Positions 20,088-30,821 of a DNA stretch of 64,000 nucleotides are shown here, in pieces. The notes below the pieces were generated by a model, which did not search any database, was not told the origin of the DNA, and saw nothing but the letters and a program-made list of their open reading frames with translations. Each line of letters opens with the position of its first letter. The first letter of the stretch is position 1. Made by a program: the position numbers and the translations under genes. Source of the stretch: Methanoregula sp. (GTDB lineage: Archaea; Halobacteriota; Methanomicrobia; Methanomicrobiales; Methanospirillaceae); contig JAUYTV010000045.1 in NCBI GenBank assembly GCA_030694985.1, positions 1 through 64,000 of the forward strand, read 5' to 3'.

Positions 20088-20972
20088 ATGTTTGAAAAAG
20101 TACTTCTGACTACTGATTTTTCCCCAGACAGCCAGAGAATCCTTGGCTACGTGCGCGATATACCCGGCATCATAAAAGTTACCCTTCTCCACATAGTTGA
20201 AGCCTCCAACCCGCTGCAGCGGGAATTGGATCAGGGCCCACAGACAAAAAATCCCCAAAATCTCTTAGAAGAAAACCGGAAGGTGCTGGAGAAGGACGGG
20301 GTAGCAGCAGAACTCGCTGTCGAAACCATGGTAAAAACGATCACGCAGGGCGATTTACCGTTTTCGATTCTTGAGACTGCCGAAGCGGAGAATATATCGT
20401 TAATCATGATGGCAGCCCGAAGAGAGAGTACGGATACTACTTTCCTGACTGGCAGCGTATCAGCAAACGTTATCCGCAGTGCAAAAGTTCCCGTACTCCT
20501 CCTGAGGTTCTTGCCGGAATCCGGAGCCGTGGAGGATCACCGGAACCTTTTTTCCTGTGTACTGGTGCCGGTGGATTTCTCAAAACCCTCGGAACAGACC
20601 CTCGCACTGATAAAAGGCATTCCAGCCGCAGAGCGTGTCATCCTCCTGCATGTAGTGAATAACGGTAAATCAGATACTATGGACGCATCAGTACAGGCCG
20701 CAGTACAGGCAGCACGGGATAGACTGGAAATTATCCGGAACGATCTCGCAGCTTCCGGCATTACAGCAGAAGTCCGTGCATGTGCCGGATATGCCCCCGA
20801 TGAGATCAGTGCAACCGCTGAACGGGACAATGTCACGCTCATCCTGATGAGCCCGCATGGTGAAGGCTGGTCGCGAAATATCAGGACCCTCTTTATTGGT
20901 AGCACCACTAGTGCAGTTATCCGCAGGGTACACCGGCCGGTCCTTGTTACTGCCGGCGAAAAAACAGCGTAA
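20088..20972 (+). CDS. Tandem UspA universal stress protein
   Basis: Two UspA repeats ('MFEKVLLTTDFSPDS', 'FSCVLVPVDFSKPSEQ', C-terminal 'GSTTSAVIRRVHRPVLV'). Confidence 0.9.
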   Translation: MFEKVLLTTDFSPDSQRILGYVRDIPGIIKVTLLHIVEASNPLQRELDQGPQTKNPQNLLEENRKVLEKDGVAAELAVETMVKTITQGDLPFSILETAEAENISLIMMAARRESTDTTFLTGSVSANVIRSAKVPVLLLRFLPESGAVEDHRNLFSCVLVPVDFSKPSEQTLALIKGIPAAERVILLHVVNNGKSDTMDASVQAAVQAARDRLEIIRNDLAASGITAEVRACAGYAPDEISATAERDNVTLILMSPHGEGWSRNIRTLFIGSTTSAVIRRVHRPVLVTAGEKTA

Positions 20973-21192
20973 CGGATCTGGTATGGCATCAAAAGCACGT
21001 CATCGCATCCCGGATGCATTCCCGCAATGATTAGCGCAGCTGCGGGAATGAAGAAAAAATGAATTGCACGGTCATATCCGGGAGCGATTAGGCGTTTTGC
21101 TTCCGTTACCGATCAGGGTACCCTCCAGACGGTTGAACGGATATATCCGTCACGCTTATGGGAATTTTGTCTGACCGTTTTCTAATGTGGCC

Positions 21193-22014
21193 TTACTGGA
21201 CGATAACAGACGCGTTTTTATCAAAGGGATTCTGCCGCATGGCAAGTGAGAATAAGAATGGGTAGTCATGCCTGAGGAACTGCATATGCCCGAGCCATTC
21301 GATTACTAAAAGACGGTACACCCGGTTGAAGTCTCCGGACAGGTGGGCATAATCAGCCGGGGGGAGATTGGTGAGACGCTCCCGTGCCATCATCTCATCG
21401 GTCAGGTGATACAGCGCCTGGATAAGAGGCGTGAAACTGTCATGTTCGAGCAGCCGGGGATTATGGAGCATGGAAAGGAGGAAAGCCTTATGGTCCATCA
21501 GGAAATGGTACAGGTCTTCTATAGGAACAGAACAACTGTCAAGGGTATAGGAATGCTTCTCAATAACTGACCGGGCACGGGCAAAGTCTGCATCAGACCA
21601 GTCTTGAGAAACGACAAGTGCTGACCGGATCTCATCAACTGACGGGTCATGTTCGCTTAATTTTTTTAAGATCTCAAGTCCGATCTCGGAAAAGAAGGAC
21701 CCGATGATCATGTTGAGTTTCTCAAGCCGGCTCTTGCGCTCCCGCTCCTCGATCACCGACTCGATCATATGTGCGGCAATACCAACAAAACAACCAACAC
21801 CGGTGATGATGATGAGCATGACAAGAACCTTGCCTGCGGGGGTAACCGGATGAATGTCTCCATACCCCACGGTTGCGATGGTCACGATCAGGAAATACAG
21901 CGCGTCAAGGTGGGAGAGCTGTTCAAAAATCTCAAGACCGATCATACCGACAATAACAACACAGATCAGGATGCTCAGGTACACCCGCATCCGCACGGAG
22001 AGGGAGAACTTCAT
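21193..22014 (-). CDS. K+ channel (2TM) with non-RCK C-terminal region
   Basis: Selectivity filter 'ALYFLIVTIATVGYGDIHPVT'; no recognisable TrkA-N nucleotide-binding motif in the C-terminus. Confidence 0.85.
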   Translation of the reverse strand: MKFSLSVRMRVYLSILICVVIVGMIGLEIFEQLSHLDALYFLIVTIATVGYGDIHPVTPAGKVLVMLIIITGVGCFVGIAAHMIESVIEERERKSRLEKLNMIIGSFFSEIGLEILKKLSEHDPSVDEIRSALVVSQDWSDADFARARSVIEKHSYTLDSCSVPIEDLYHFLMDHKAFLLSMLHNPRLLEHDSFTPLIQALYHLTDEMMARERLTNLPPADYAHLSGDFNRVYRLLVIEWLGHMQFLRHDYPFLFSLAMRQNPFDKNASVIVQ

Positions 22015-22237
22015 CAGTCATAGATCGCTTCCGGGAGTATATATTCCGTTGCCTTTCATTATCGTATTGATAGCAAAAAAGGATGACATCGCCGATCCCC
22101 CGATCCCCCGAAATTTGCTGATTGACGAAAATTTATCCCTTCTTCTATCACAATTATAGCTATTCTTTCATTACCTCACGTCCAAAAAAAAAATTGCCCC
22201 CCTTCTTGGGCCCTATGGTAAGAACAGAGGTTAAACG

Positions 22238-23725
22238 ATGATCCCCGCAATCGAATTCATCCTTGTTGGTGCTGCTGCCCTTATCATCATCAGTATCATT
22301 GCCAACAAGGTATCGGGAAGGCTTGGCGTCCCCGCACTGCTGATCTTCATTCTTGTGGGTATGCTGGCCGGTTCGGAAGGTCCGGGCGGGATTGTGTTCG
22401 ATAACCCCGCAATAGCCCAGTCAGTTGGTGTCCTTGCTCTTGCCCTTATCCTCTTCTCAGGAGGAATCGACACCCGTTGGTCGGAAGTGAGACCGGTTCT
22501 TTCCCGGGGCATCTGCCTTTCCACTGTGGGCGTACTTTTAACTGCTTTCGTAGTCAGTGTGGTTGCTGTGCTCCTGCTCGGCTTCACACCCATTGAGGGA
22601 TTCTTACTGGGAGCCATTGTCTCTTCTACGGATGCGGCAGCAGTATTTGCCACCCTCCGCTCCAGGCGTGCAAGCCTGAAAGGAGATATACGTCCCCTGC
22701 TGGAGTTCGAGTCGGCGAGCAACGATCCCATGGCGGTCTTTCTCACAATCGGGGCGATCATGCTTATCATGAATCCCGGATCCTCGATTATGACCCTCGT
22801 CCCCTTGTTCGTCCAGCAGATGGCGTTCGGCGGCATTGTCGGTTATGGTCTTGCGAAGGTCACGGTATGGCTGATCAATGCCCTGAAACTCGAGTATGAA
22901 GGGCTCTATGCCGTCATGACTCTTGCAATGGCCATTTTTATCTATGGGATTGCGGTACTCATTGGCGGCAACGGGTTCCTTGCTGTCTATATTGCCGGGT
23001 TGGTTATAGGAAACAGCGCGATCGTCCACAAGCGGAGCCTGATCCGGTTCCACGAAGGTATCGCATGGCTGATGCAGATCACCATGTTCCTTGCCCTGGG
23101 ACTCTTTGTGTTCCCTTCAGAGCTCCTCCCGGTGCTTGTACCTGGCCTGATTTTATCCCTGGTCCTCATCTTTATTGCCCGGCCACTGGCCGTGTATCTC
23201 TGCCTCATGCCGTGGAAGATGGGGAAAAACGAGAAGCTCATGGTCTCATGGGTCGGGCTTCGTGGGGCAGCGCCCATCGTGCTTGCCACCTTTCCCTATC
23301 TCGCGGGGATACCGCAGGCCCACCTCATCTTCAACCTGGTCTTCTTCATTGTTATCACATCAGCCCTGCTCCACGGGACCTCAATTCCTTTCATTGCACG
23401 GATAGCCGGACTGGCAGCTCCGCTCAAAGGCCGTTCCCGGTTCCACATGGAGTTCGATCCTGACGATGAATCAGGCAGCGAACTGCTTGAACTGGTAATC
23501 CCGCACCAATCGCCGGCCATCAAAAGGCAGATCGTGAACCTCGGCCTTCCTGCAGGCACCCTCATCATCCTTATTGGTAAGGGCCAGGATCAGTTCGTCC
23601 CCCGTGGAAGTACCGTACTTGAGGAGAACGACTCGCTCCTTATCCTTACTACCACAGACAAGGCAGATCATATACGGCAGATGATTCTTCCGGTCGCAGT
23701 TCCGGAACCTGAGGGTGAAAACTGA
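22238..23725 (+). CDS. CPA1-type K+/Na+:H+ antiporter with RCK_C-like tail
   Basis: 'SSTDAAAVFATLRSR', 'ESASNDPMAVFLT', 'SWVGLRGAAPIVLATFP', C-terminal 'RGSTVLEENDSLLILT'. Confidence 0.9.
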   Translation: MIPAIEFILVGAAALIIISIIANKVSGRLGVPALLIFILVGMLAGSEGPGGIVFDNPAIAQSVGVLALALILFSGGIDTRWSEVRPVLSRGICLSTVGVLLTAFVVSVVAVLLLGFTPIEGFLLGAIVSSTDAAAVFATLRSRRASLKGDIRPLLEFESASNDPMAVFLTIGAIMLIMNPGSSIMTLVPLFVQQMAFGGIVGYGLAKVTVWLINALKLEYEGLYAVMTLAMAIFIYGIAVLIGGNGFLAVYIAGLVIGNSAIVHKRSLIRFHEGIAWLMQITMFLALGLFVFPSELLPVLVPGLILSLVLIFIARPLAVYLCLMPWKMGKNEKLMVSWVGLRGAAPIVLATFPYLAGIPQAHLIFNLVFFIVITSALLHGTSIPFIARIAGLAAPLKGRSRFHMEFDPDDESGSELLELVIPHQSPAIKRQIVNLGLPAGTLIILIGKGQDQFVPRGSTVLEENDSLLILTTTDKADHIRQMILPVAVPEPEGEN

Positions 23726-23856
23726 TCGGATTAAGTATTGCCTGTCCAGGACAGGACCGAATGGGAAATATCCTGTATTGCTTGCAGTACACTTTTTAAC
23801 TTTTCAATTGAAAAAGAAAGAATGAAAATAACGGTAATTCAGGCAGGATAATTTCC

Positions 23857-25272
23857 ATGGAACGCTGGTCGTCAAATCTTGGATTTATACTCGCAACAGT
23901 AGGTGCAGCAGTAGGGATTGGCAATATCTGGCGTTTCTCCTCTTTAGTCGGAGAGAACGGCGGTGGAGCATTCCTTATCCCCTACCTCATCGCCGTCTTC
24001 ATTGTCGCGCTGCCCCTGATGATCCTTGAGATCACCATGGGGCGCCGGTTCCGCGGAACTGTCGTGAGTTCCTTTGCTGCACTCCGGCCAGAGTTCCGGA
24101 TCCTCGGGTGGCTTATCTGTGCGGTTGTCTTTCTCATCCTCAGCTATTATATTGTCATCACCGGCTGGACGCTCGCCTATGCCACGTTCTCTGCGCTTGG
24201 GACAACAACAACATTTGCCGCATTCACGGGCTCCTATATCCCGGTAATTTTTGGGATCATCGCCATCGTTCTGACCGGCATTGTTGTCTCGTTTGGGATC
24301 CAGAAGGGAATTGAACGCATTGCCATTACCCTCGTCCCGCTCATGATCGGCATTCTCATCCTAATGGCAGTTTTCTGTGCCACTCTATCAGGATTCTGGG
24401 ATGCCGTCTTGTTCATCTTCACTCCCGATTTCTCTGTCTTGTCCCGTCCGGATCTGTGGGTTGCCGCATTCGGGCAGGCGTTTTTTTCCCTCTCGGTTGG
24501 TGAGGGGATCCTGCTTACGTACGGCGCATACCTGTCAAAGGATGAGGACATTTTAAAATCAGCAACAATTATCACGGTTGCCGATACGGCCATCGCACTC
24601 CTGGCCGGTGTGATCATCTTTTCCATTGTATTTACCTTCGGTCTCGCCCCAACTGCCGGCACACAGCTGGCATTCACCACGCTTCCGCTCGCGTTCGCCC
24701 TCATGCCGGCCGGGTACTTTGTTGCAATCGCTTTCTTTGTCGTGCTTTTTGTTGCCGCCTTCACATCTGCGATCTCACTGCTCGAAGTCTGTGTTGCATC
24801 CGTACAGGAAACCTCAGGCTGGTCCCGCACAAAGACAGCTACAATCCTGACCGCGATTCTCCTGCTCGTGAGCCTTGGACCGGCACTGAGTTACAGTGCA
24901 GCACAGCTCTCCTTGTGGGGTATTCCTGTGCTCGATTTCATGGACGAAACGATCGGCACGCTCGGTCTCTATTTTACCGCGATCATAATCGCCGTAGCCT
25001 TCACCTGGTTCCTGCCTCCGAAGACTGACGGGGCTAAACCTGCAGCGGGTTCAGCCATAAAGCGGGCGGTCTTTTTCGTCTGCAAATACATTATTCCTGT
25101 GACCATGGTCATCCTCATCGTTTTGCATATGATTATGAGTTTCGATCCCACTGACGCTACCTACCTTATCGGTAAACGATATGTCCAGTCGTTCGTCCAG
25201 ATGGGGGGCGTCTTTATTACCATCGCCGGAATCTATATCATGTATCTCCTGATCAAAACCATCAGAAAATAA
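23857..25272 (+). CDS. Sodium-dependent transporter, SNF/NSS family
   Basis: 'WSSNLGFILATVGAAVGIGNIWRFSSLVGENGGGAFLIPYL'. Confidence 0.93.
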   Translation: MERWSSNLGFILATVGAAVGIGNIWRFSSLVGENGGGAFLIPYLIAVFIVALPLMILEITMGRRFRGTVVSSFAALRPEFRILGWLICAVVFLILSYYIVITGWTLAYATFSALGTTTTFAAFTGSYIPVIFGIIAIVLTGIVVSFGIQKGIERIAITLVPLMIGILILMAVFCATLSGFWDAVLFIFTPDFSVLSRPDLWVAAFGQAFFSLSVGEGILLTYGAYLSKDEDILKSATIITVADTAIALLAGVIIFSIVFTFGLAPTAGTQLAFTTLPLAFALMPAGYFVAIAFFVVLFVAAFTSAISLLEVCVASVQETSGWSRTKTATILTAILLLVSLGPALSYSAAQLSLWGIPVLDFMDETIGTLGLYFTAIIIAVAFTWFLPPKTDGAKPAAGSAIKRAVFFVCKYIIPVTMVILIVLHMIMSFDPTDATYLIGKRYVQSFVQMGGVFITIAGIYIMYLLIKTIRK

Positions 25273-25451
25273 TCACCCGTAAATTCCTGGTACTCCTCGT
25301 GAAAAGCAGGGTCCGTGTTCGGGAAAAAATCCAAATCGTCAACAGAATTCTTAAACATTCATGGAAAATATTCGACCTGGCACTTAGCATACCTTTTTCG
25401 ATCTAAAGACAAAAACTGTATAAACCCGTTCGTACCGAGGAGATTACAACA

Positions 25452-26276
25452 ATGCCAATCACACAACATGACATTTCCCGTCCGGAAAAGAAGACCTCGT
25501 GGAGATGCGCTGTCTGCCATTTTATCTTTGAAGGCGAAAAACCGCCCAAAGGCTGCCCGGTCTGCCATAGCCCGTCTTCTGAATTTATCCTTGACGGGGC
25601 AAGGGAACCCCTTCGTTATGATGGGGGAAAATTTGATGTACTCATCATCAATGGCAGTACCCACCGGGCCGGCAACACCAGCTACATGGCCGATATTGCC
25701 GAAGCATATCTCCGTGAACGGGAGGTTAGCTGCCGCAGGTTCAACTTAAGCGAGCATGCTATTGATTATTGCTGGTGCTGTTATGCGGTGCGGGCAGAGT
25801 CCTGTACCTTCCCGTGCCGGAATAAAAACGACGATATGCCGGCTTTCCACCAGATGCTCGCACAGACAAAAGCCGTGATCATCGCCTCTCCTATCAACTG
25901 GAACGGCATGTCCGGAAGACTGAAGGTTTTTCTTGATCGTACCACCTGCATGGAGAACCTCTTCCACCTCGGAAAACATGGGCTTACTGAAGGGAAAGTG
26001 GCAGGTATCCTTGTCTGCGGCCATGAGGACGGCGCTATCAAAACCGCGATGGATATCTGGCTGAATTTCCAGCAGCTGGGATTTATCCTTGCGCCATTTG
26101 GCATCGCGTTCCGGACGCACGGTTCGCAGTTCAACAGCAGCACGGACCGTGAGTTCTTCCGGACCGATGAACTGATTGTCAGTCATACCAGGGGTATTGT
26201 CAACAACGTCATCGAGATTATGCAGCTCGATACCGAGGCAAAACTCAAAGGGAAGCTGGTGCCGGTCACGGAGTAA
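25452..26276 (+). CDS. Rubredoxin-like domain + NADPH-dependent FMN reductase/flavodoxin-like protein
   Basis: 'WRCAVCHFIFEGEKPPKGCPVCHSP' CxxC...CxxC; 'VLIINGSTHRAGNTSYMADIA'; 'ASPINWNGMSGRLKVFLDRT'. Confidence 0.88.
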   Translation: MPITQHDISRPEKKTSWRCAVCHFIFEGEKPPKGCPVCHSPSSEFILDGAREPLRYDGGKFDVLIINGSTHRAGNTSYMADIAEAYLREREVSCRRFNLSEHAIDYCWCCYAVRAESCTFPCRNKNDDMPAFHQMLAQTKAVIIASPINWNGMSGRLKVFLDRTTCMENLFHLGKHGLTEGKVAGILVCGHEDGAIKTAMDIWLNFQQLGFILAPFGIAFRTHGSQFNSSTDREFFRTDELIVSHTRGIVNNVIEIMQLDTEAKLKGKLVPVTE

Positions 26277-26360
26277 GCCCACACCATCGTTTCCGATCCC
26301 GCAGGTATATCTGGGAGGGGTTCCCAGATTTAATATTAATCGGGGGAGCGTCGTGCATCC

Positions 26361-27947
26361 ATGGTCTCGTGGGAACTGGTCTTTGCAATAATTCCGGGTA
26401 TCATCCTCTTCCTGTACGGGATCGAGCAGTTCTCCCGCGAAGTCCAGCTCGCCGCTGGTGAATACCTGCGAAACATCATCCAGCGACTGACGCAGACACC
26501 CGTGCGTGGGACAGCAGTTGGCGCACTCGTTACAGCAGTTGTCCAGTCCAGCACCGCGACAACCGTCATCACAGTCGGGCTTGTGAACGCAGGCATCATC
26601 TCCTTTGCGGCATCACTTGGGATCATCTTTGGCGCAAACCTTGGTACCACGCTCACCTCCCAACTCGTAGCCCTGAACCTGACCGCTTTTGCCCCGATCT
26701 TCATTCTTATAGGATTCATAATCGGGATCATCCCGGGGAGGTTGCGGATCTTTGGCCGGCCGATCTTCTACTTCGGCCTTGTCTTTTTCTCCCTCTCGCT
26801 CATCTCCAGCGTGATGGCACCTTACCGCACCGATCCGCAGCTGATCGCACTCGTTGCCCTGATGGATACGGTCTTTTTACAGATCGCGTTTGGGTTTCTC
26901 ATCACCAATATCTTCCAGTCCAGCTCGGTGACGACCGGTCTTGTGGTCGTGATGTCCCAGAACGGACTCATCACGCCGGAAGTGGCAATTCCTATTCTTC
27001 TCGGCTCCAATCTCGGTACCCCGACAACATCCCTCCTCGTTGCCGCACGGATGAACACATCGGCAAAACGGGCAGCTGTTGCACATTTCCTTTTCAACTT
27101 CCTCGGGGTTCTTATGTTCCTGCCGATCCTCGGTATGTTCACAAACCTTGTTATATCACTTGGGGGGGATGCCGGCCAGCAGGTTGCAAACGCCCACCTG
27201 CTCTTCAACCTGACCTGCTGCATTGTTTTTCTGATCCTGATCACACCGTTCTCCCGGCTCGTGATGCGGGTTGTTCCCGGCAGAGAGGATGATGTGGTAT
27301 TTTTACCAAAACATCTCCGGCATCCCCTGCCTGCGTCCACTCCGGAGAGCATTGTCCTGATCGAGCAGGAGATCCAGAACCTTCTGAGCATGCCGGGCCG
27401 GCTGCTTGAGGAACTGGAGAGCATGGTTGCCGACCCGAAGAAGTATTCTCCTCAGGTGGGCCAGCTTCAGGATTATGCGAAGTACCTTGACGGACAGATC
27501 AACGAGTCCGCACTTGAACTATCAGGACGGAACCTTACACCGCAGGAGAGTGCCCGTGTTGCCGGCCTTGTCCGCATCTCCAAGCTCGGGCAGGTGCTTG
27601 CCGAGCAGACAGGAGAACTTGTGGAGATCACCCATGTAGTCCAGGAGAAAGGAATTGTTCTTTCCGAAGAATCAAAAGCTGCTGTGCAGCTCACCCTCAT
27701 CCCCTGCACAATGAATTTAAAAACCCTTGCAGACAACTTCCCAAAAATTAACGATTTGGTCAACAAGGCAATGCGTGAGCAGGATGATCTGCTCCGGAAT
27801 AATGTGACTGCCCAATACCGTGACTACCTGGATCGTTTCGCATCCCACAAAACACCCTCGGGAAGTGAGTTCTCCCGTATCCTCTTCCAGATCGAAGGGA
27901 TGACAGGAACGATAAGGGAGATCCGCAAGTCCACCCGGCTCTTGTGA
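26361..27947 (+). CDS. Na/Pi cotransporter family protein with PhoU-like C-terminus
   Basis: 'GALVTAVVQSSTATTVITVGLVNAG', 'FGANLGTTLTSQLVAL', second 'QSSSVTTGLVVV' repeat. Confidence 0.9.
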   Translation: MVSWELVFAIIPGIILFLYGIEQFSREVQLAAGEYLRNIIQRLTQTPVRGTAVGALVTAVVQSSTATTVITVGLVNAGIISFAASLGIIFGANLGTTLTSQLVALNLTAFAPIFILIGFIIGIIPGRLRIFGRPIFYFGLVFFSLSLISSVMAPYRTDPQLIALVALMDTVFLQIAFGFLITNIFQSSSVTTGLVVVMSQNGLITPEVAIPILLGSNLGTPTTSLLVAARMNTSAKRAAVAHFLFNFLGVLMFLPILGMFTNLVISLGGDAGQQVANAHLLFNLTCCIVFLILITPFSRLVMRVVPGREDDVVFLPKHLRHPLPASTPESIVLIEQEIQNLLSMPGRLLEELESMVADPKKYSPQVGQLQDYAKYLDGQINESALELSGRNLTPQESARVAGLVRISKLGQVLAEQTGELVEITHVVQEKGIVLSEESKAAVQLTLIPCTMNLKTLADNFPKINDLVNKAMREQDDLLRNNVTAQYRDYLDRFASHKTPSGSEFSRILFQIEGMTGTIREIRKSTRLL

Positions 27948-28319
27948 ACTGTTCTGGTAAATGCTTTAAACCCTGTAATACTGTTTTTTACCAGGTTAAC
28001 AGCCTCCATGTGAGGATTTGGATCCTCGCAGGTAACGTCTCTCTTTTGTTGCAGATGTCAAGGATTTTCCTGGCATCACCCTGCTCATACTCAACATTGT
28101 ATTATCGGCTTCTGGCAGCCTTTTTGGGTCTGGATGGGGTAGGCCAAGTGGCAAAACCGCCGAGGTTTAATGGCCTTATACAGGATTCAGGAGAAAGACA
28201 ATTCTGCCGTATTTTGATAATTTTCCCGCTGATTTCGCTAAACAGCCAACCTTTTTCCCTTTATCCCATTTGCGATACATGCAATTCTTTATTGCAGGGG
28301 ATAGCCAAATTAACAGGTA

Positions 28320-28988
28320 ATGGATCCCCTGTTTGCCTTTATCGACTTCGTTATCCATTTCGATCATTACCTTCCGGGTATTATCGAAAGCTATGGCTTC
28401 TGGACCTACCTGATTCTTTTTGCCATCATTTTTCTCGAGACGGGTTTTGTCATCATGCCATATCTCCCGGGAGATTCACTTCTGTTTGTTGCCGGGGCCC
28501 TTGCCGGGGCCGGATATCTTAATGTCGAGATCCTCATCATCAGTCTTTTTATCGCAGCCGTTCTGGGAGATACGGTGAACTACTGGATCGGTAATTCGGT
28601 CGGTATGAAGGTACTTGAACGAAAGTGCAGTTTTGTCAAGAAAGAACATTTGGAGCTAACTCGTGACTATTTCCAGAAATACGGGGGACTGACCATTGTT
28701 ATTGCCAGGTTCGTACCTTTTATCCGGACATTCGCACCGTTCCTTGCCGGAGTAGGAAAAATGGATTACCGCTGGTTCATTACGTATAATGTCGCCGGTG
28801 CCGCCATATGGGTCCTCTCCTTCATCCTTGCCGGCTACTTCCTTGGCAGCATGCCGATTGTGCAGGACAATTTCAGTTTAATCATCTACGCTATCATCGG
28901 GATCTCGCTCCTTGCCGTAGGTTCTATCATCTACAATATCCTGCGGGGAACCTGCATGATTGATTCTGATAAAAAAGAGTCATCGTGA
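28320..28988 (+). CDS. DedA/SNARE-associated family membrane protein
   Basis: 'IFLETGFVIMPYLPGDSLLFVAGALAG', 'ARFVPFIRTFAPFLAGVGKM'. Confidence 0.9.
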   Translation: MDPLFAFIDFVIHFDHYLPGIIESYGFWTYLILFAIIFLETGFVIMPYLPGDSLLFVAGALAGAGYLNVEILIISLFIAAVLGDTVNYWIGNSVGMKVLERKCSFVKKEHLELTRDYFQKYGGLTIVIARFVPFIRTFAPFLAGVGKMDYRWFITYNVAGAAIWVLSFILAGYFLGSMPIVQDNFSLIIYAIIGISLLAVGSIIYNILRGTCMIDSDKKESS

Positions 28989-29112
28989 GATGGCTGGCCC
29001 CATTTTTTTTAGTTACGCTCCAGCCAACATTTACGTAATGGCAGTTGGGATACTTCCCGGATATTGACACAACCAATTACTATTTGAATTCCCCCTGCAT
29101 AGGGTACAGATT

Positions 29113-29997
29113 ATGAAATGGAAACGCGACTGGGGTCTAACTGCCAGGGTCTGGTTTACAGGGCTGCTGCTCTTACTCCTGTACCTGGTGTTCATGACCA
29201 TACTCCTGGCTTTCGGGGTCGGGTACTGGGTCATCATTCTCCTTGCCGTGGGGATGGGACTGATCCAGTATTTCTTCTCAGACAGAATCGTGCTCTGGTC
29301 TACCAAGGCCAGGATCATTGAAGAATCTGAGTATCCCGGGTTACACCGGATGGTTGAAAAACTCTGCAAACAAGCAGAACTTCAAAAACCACGGATCGCC
29401 ATCATGCCAAGTCCGGTACCGAACGCATTTGCGACCGGCAGGAGCCCAAAGCATGCAGTTGTTGCCTGCACTGACTCATTAATGCGGCTCCTGAACCAGG
29501 ACGAGCTTGAAGCCGTTCTCGCTCACGAACTCGCACACGTCAAAAACCGTGACATCCTGACCATGACGCTTGCCAGTTTCATTGCGATGATCGCATCGAT
29601 GATCATGCAGAGTTTCTTTTTCTCGGCGCTCTTTGGCGGCAACAACCGGGAGAGTGGGGGGGCATGGATTATTGTGTGGATTGTCGCGATTGTCGTCTAC
29701 GCTGTAAGTACGCTCCTGATTCTCGCCCTCTCGAGGTACAGGGAGTTCGCTGCGGACCGGGGCAGTGCCCAGATCACAGGAAATCCCCGGGCACTCATCT
29801 CTGCCCTGACCAAGATCAACGGGCGCATCGATGTCCTTCCGGCAGATGTAAAAGAACGGGTTGAAGGTGCCAATGCATTCTATATTATTCCGGCCCTCTC
29901 TGGCAATGCTGTCATGGAACTCCTGTCCACCCACCCCCCGCTCGAGAAACGGATCGCCAATCTCCAGAAAGTCGAAACCGAACTCAGGGGATACTGA
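29113..29997 (+). CDS. htpX: HtpX-type M48 zinc metalloprotease
   Basis: 'VLAHELAHVKNRDILTMT', 'SRYREFAADRGSAQITGNPRALISAL'. Confidence 0.92.
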   Translation: MKWKRDWGLTARVWFTGLLLLLLYLVFMTILLAFGVGYWVIILLAVGMGLIQYFFSDRIVLWSTKARIIEESEYPGLHRMVEKLCKQAELQKPRIAIMPSPVPNAFATGRSPKHAVVACTDSLMRLLNQDELEAVLAHELAHVKNRDILTMTLASFIAMIASMIMQSFFFSALFGGNNRESGGAWIIVWIVAIVVYAVSTLLILALSRYREFAADRGSAQITGNPRALISALTKINGRIDVLPADVKERVEGANAFYIIPALSGNAVMELLSTHPPLEKRIANLQKVETELRGY

Positions 29998-30148
29998 TCT
30001 CCTTTTTATTGCGCGGGTTCCGATGGTCAATTTTCCATCCGTGTGATTGTAAAATGGTAATGACACTGGTGTTATTCATTGACTCATACATACGGACAGA
30101 AGATAATTATGGATCCCACGTAAACAATTGTGAAACCGTGGCTGGAAC

Positions 30149-30709
30149 GTGGAAAATGTGACCGGAAAAAATCTTTTTATTTCCATCATCCTGATAGTAC
30201 TCGTCTTTGCAGGCGCGTGTACTGAGAATACGGCCCCGGTCCAGCTGGCAGAGCAACGAAGCCTGGCCCCACCCGGCCAGCCACTGGTTGCTATCGGAGA
30301 GATCATTGGTGTCGGCCAGCTGGGAGGCGTGCTCGTCTCTGGCACAATTGATACCATCACCTTTAAAGTCGGTCTTGCACAGGGCGAAAAATCCATCAAC
30401 ATGGAGAATGTCACCATCATCTACGGAGATGCGATCCGGACAGAGACACTTGTTCCGGTTGAAGGATACCGCGGATCTCCCCCGCAGGGTGCATGGGGTA
30501 TCATCGAAGTAAAAAATGAGATTGGCAATCCCAACAACCGGCTTGATGACAATGAACAGTTCATCATCCAGATTAATCCCAAAGCCCCTCTTGTACCCAG
30601 GCAGCTGATCACCATCGCGGTTCAACCGCCCTTTGGAAAATCTCTCATCCTGCGCCGGATTGCCCCTTCAACCATCATGGCAGAGAACAATATTCTGACA
30701 ATTGTCTGA
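30149..30709 (+). CDS. Archaellin-like beta-domain protein with lipoprotein-like N-terminus
   Basis: 'GTIDTITFKVGLAQGEKSINMENVTIIY', 'FGKSLILRRIAPSTIMAENNILTIV'; N-terminal 'LFISIILIVLVFAGACTEN'; GTG start. Confidence 0.6.
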   Translation: MENVTGKNLFISIILIVLVFAGACTENTAPVQLAEQRSLAPPGQPLVAIGEIIGVGQLGGVLVSGTIDTITFKVGLAQGEKSINMENVTIIYGDAIRTETLVPVEGYRGSPPQGAWGIIEVKNEIGNPNNRLDDNEQFIIQINPKAPLVPRQLITIAVQPPFGKSLILRRIAPSTIMAENNILTIV

Positions 30710-30821
30710 TTCAAAACCAGATTCTTTTCGTTATTTTCTTTTTTTAAAAAAAACTACCGGATACAGCGGCACCTTTACGGATATATCTATAAATTATCTC
30801 CCGGGAAAGGATACTTAAACA

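Noticed and set aside
22231-22836. 201-aa minus-strand ORF, Ser/Thr/Arg-rich
   Set aside because: Antisense shadow of the CPA1 antiporter gene.
27944-28522. 192-aa plus-strand ORF
   Set aside because: Overlaps the start of the DedA gene in another frame, covers low-complexity intergenic sequence, and has no recognisable domain.
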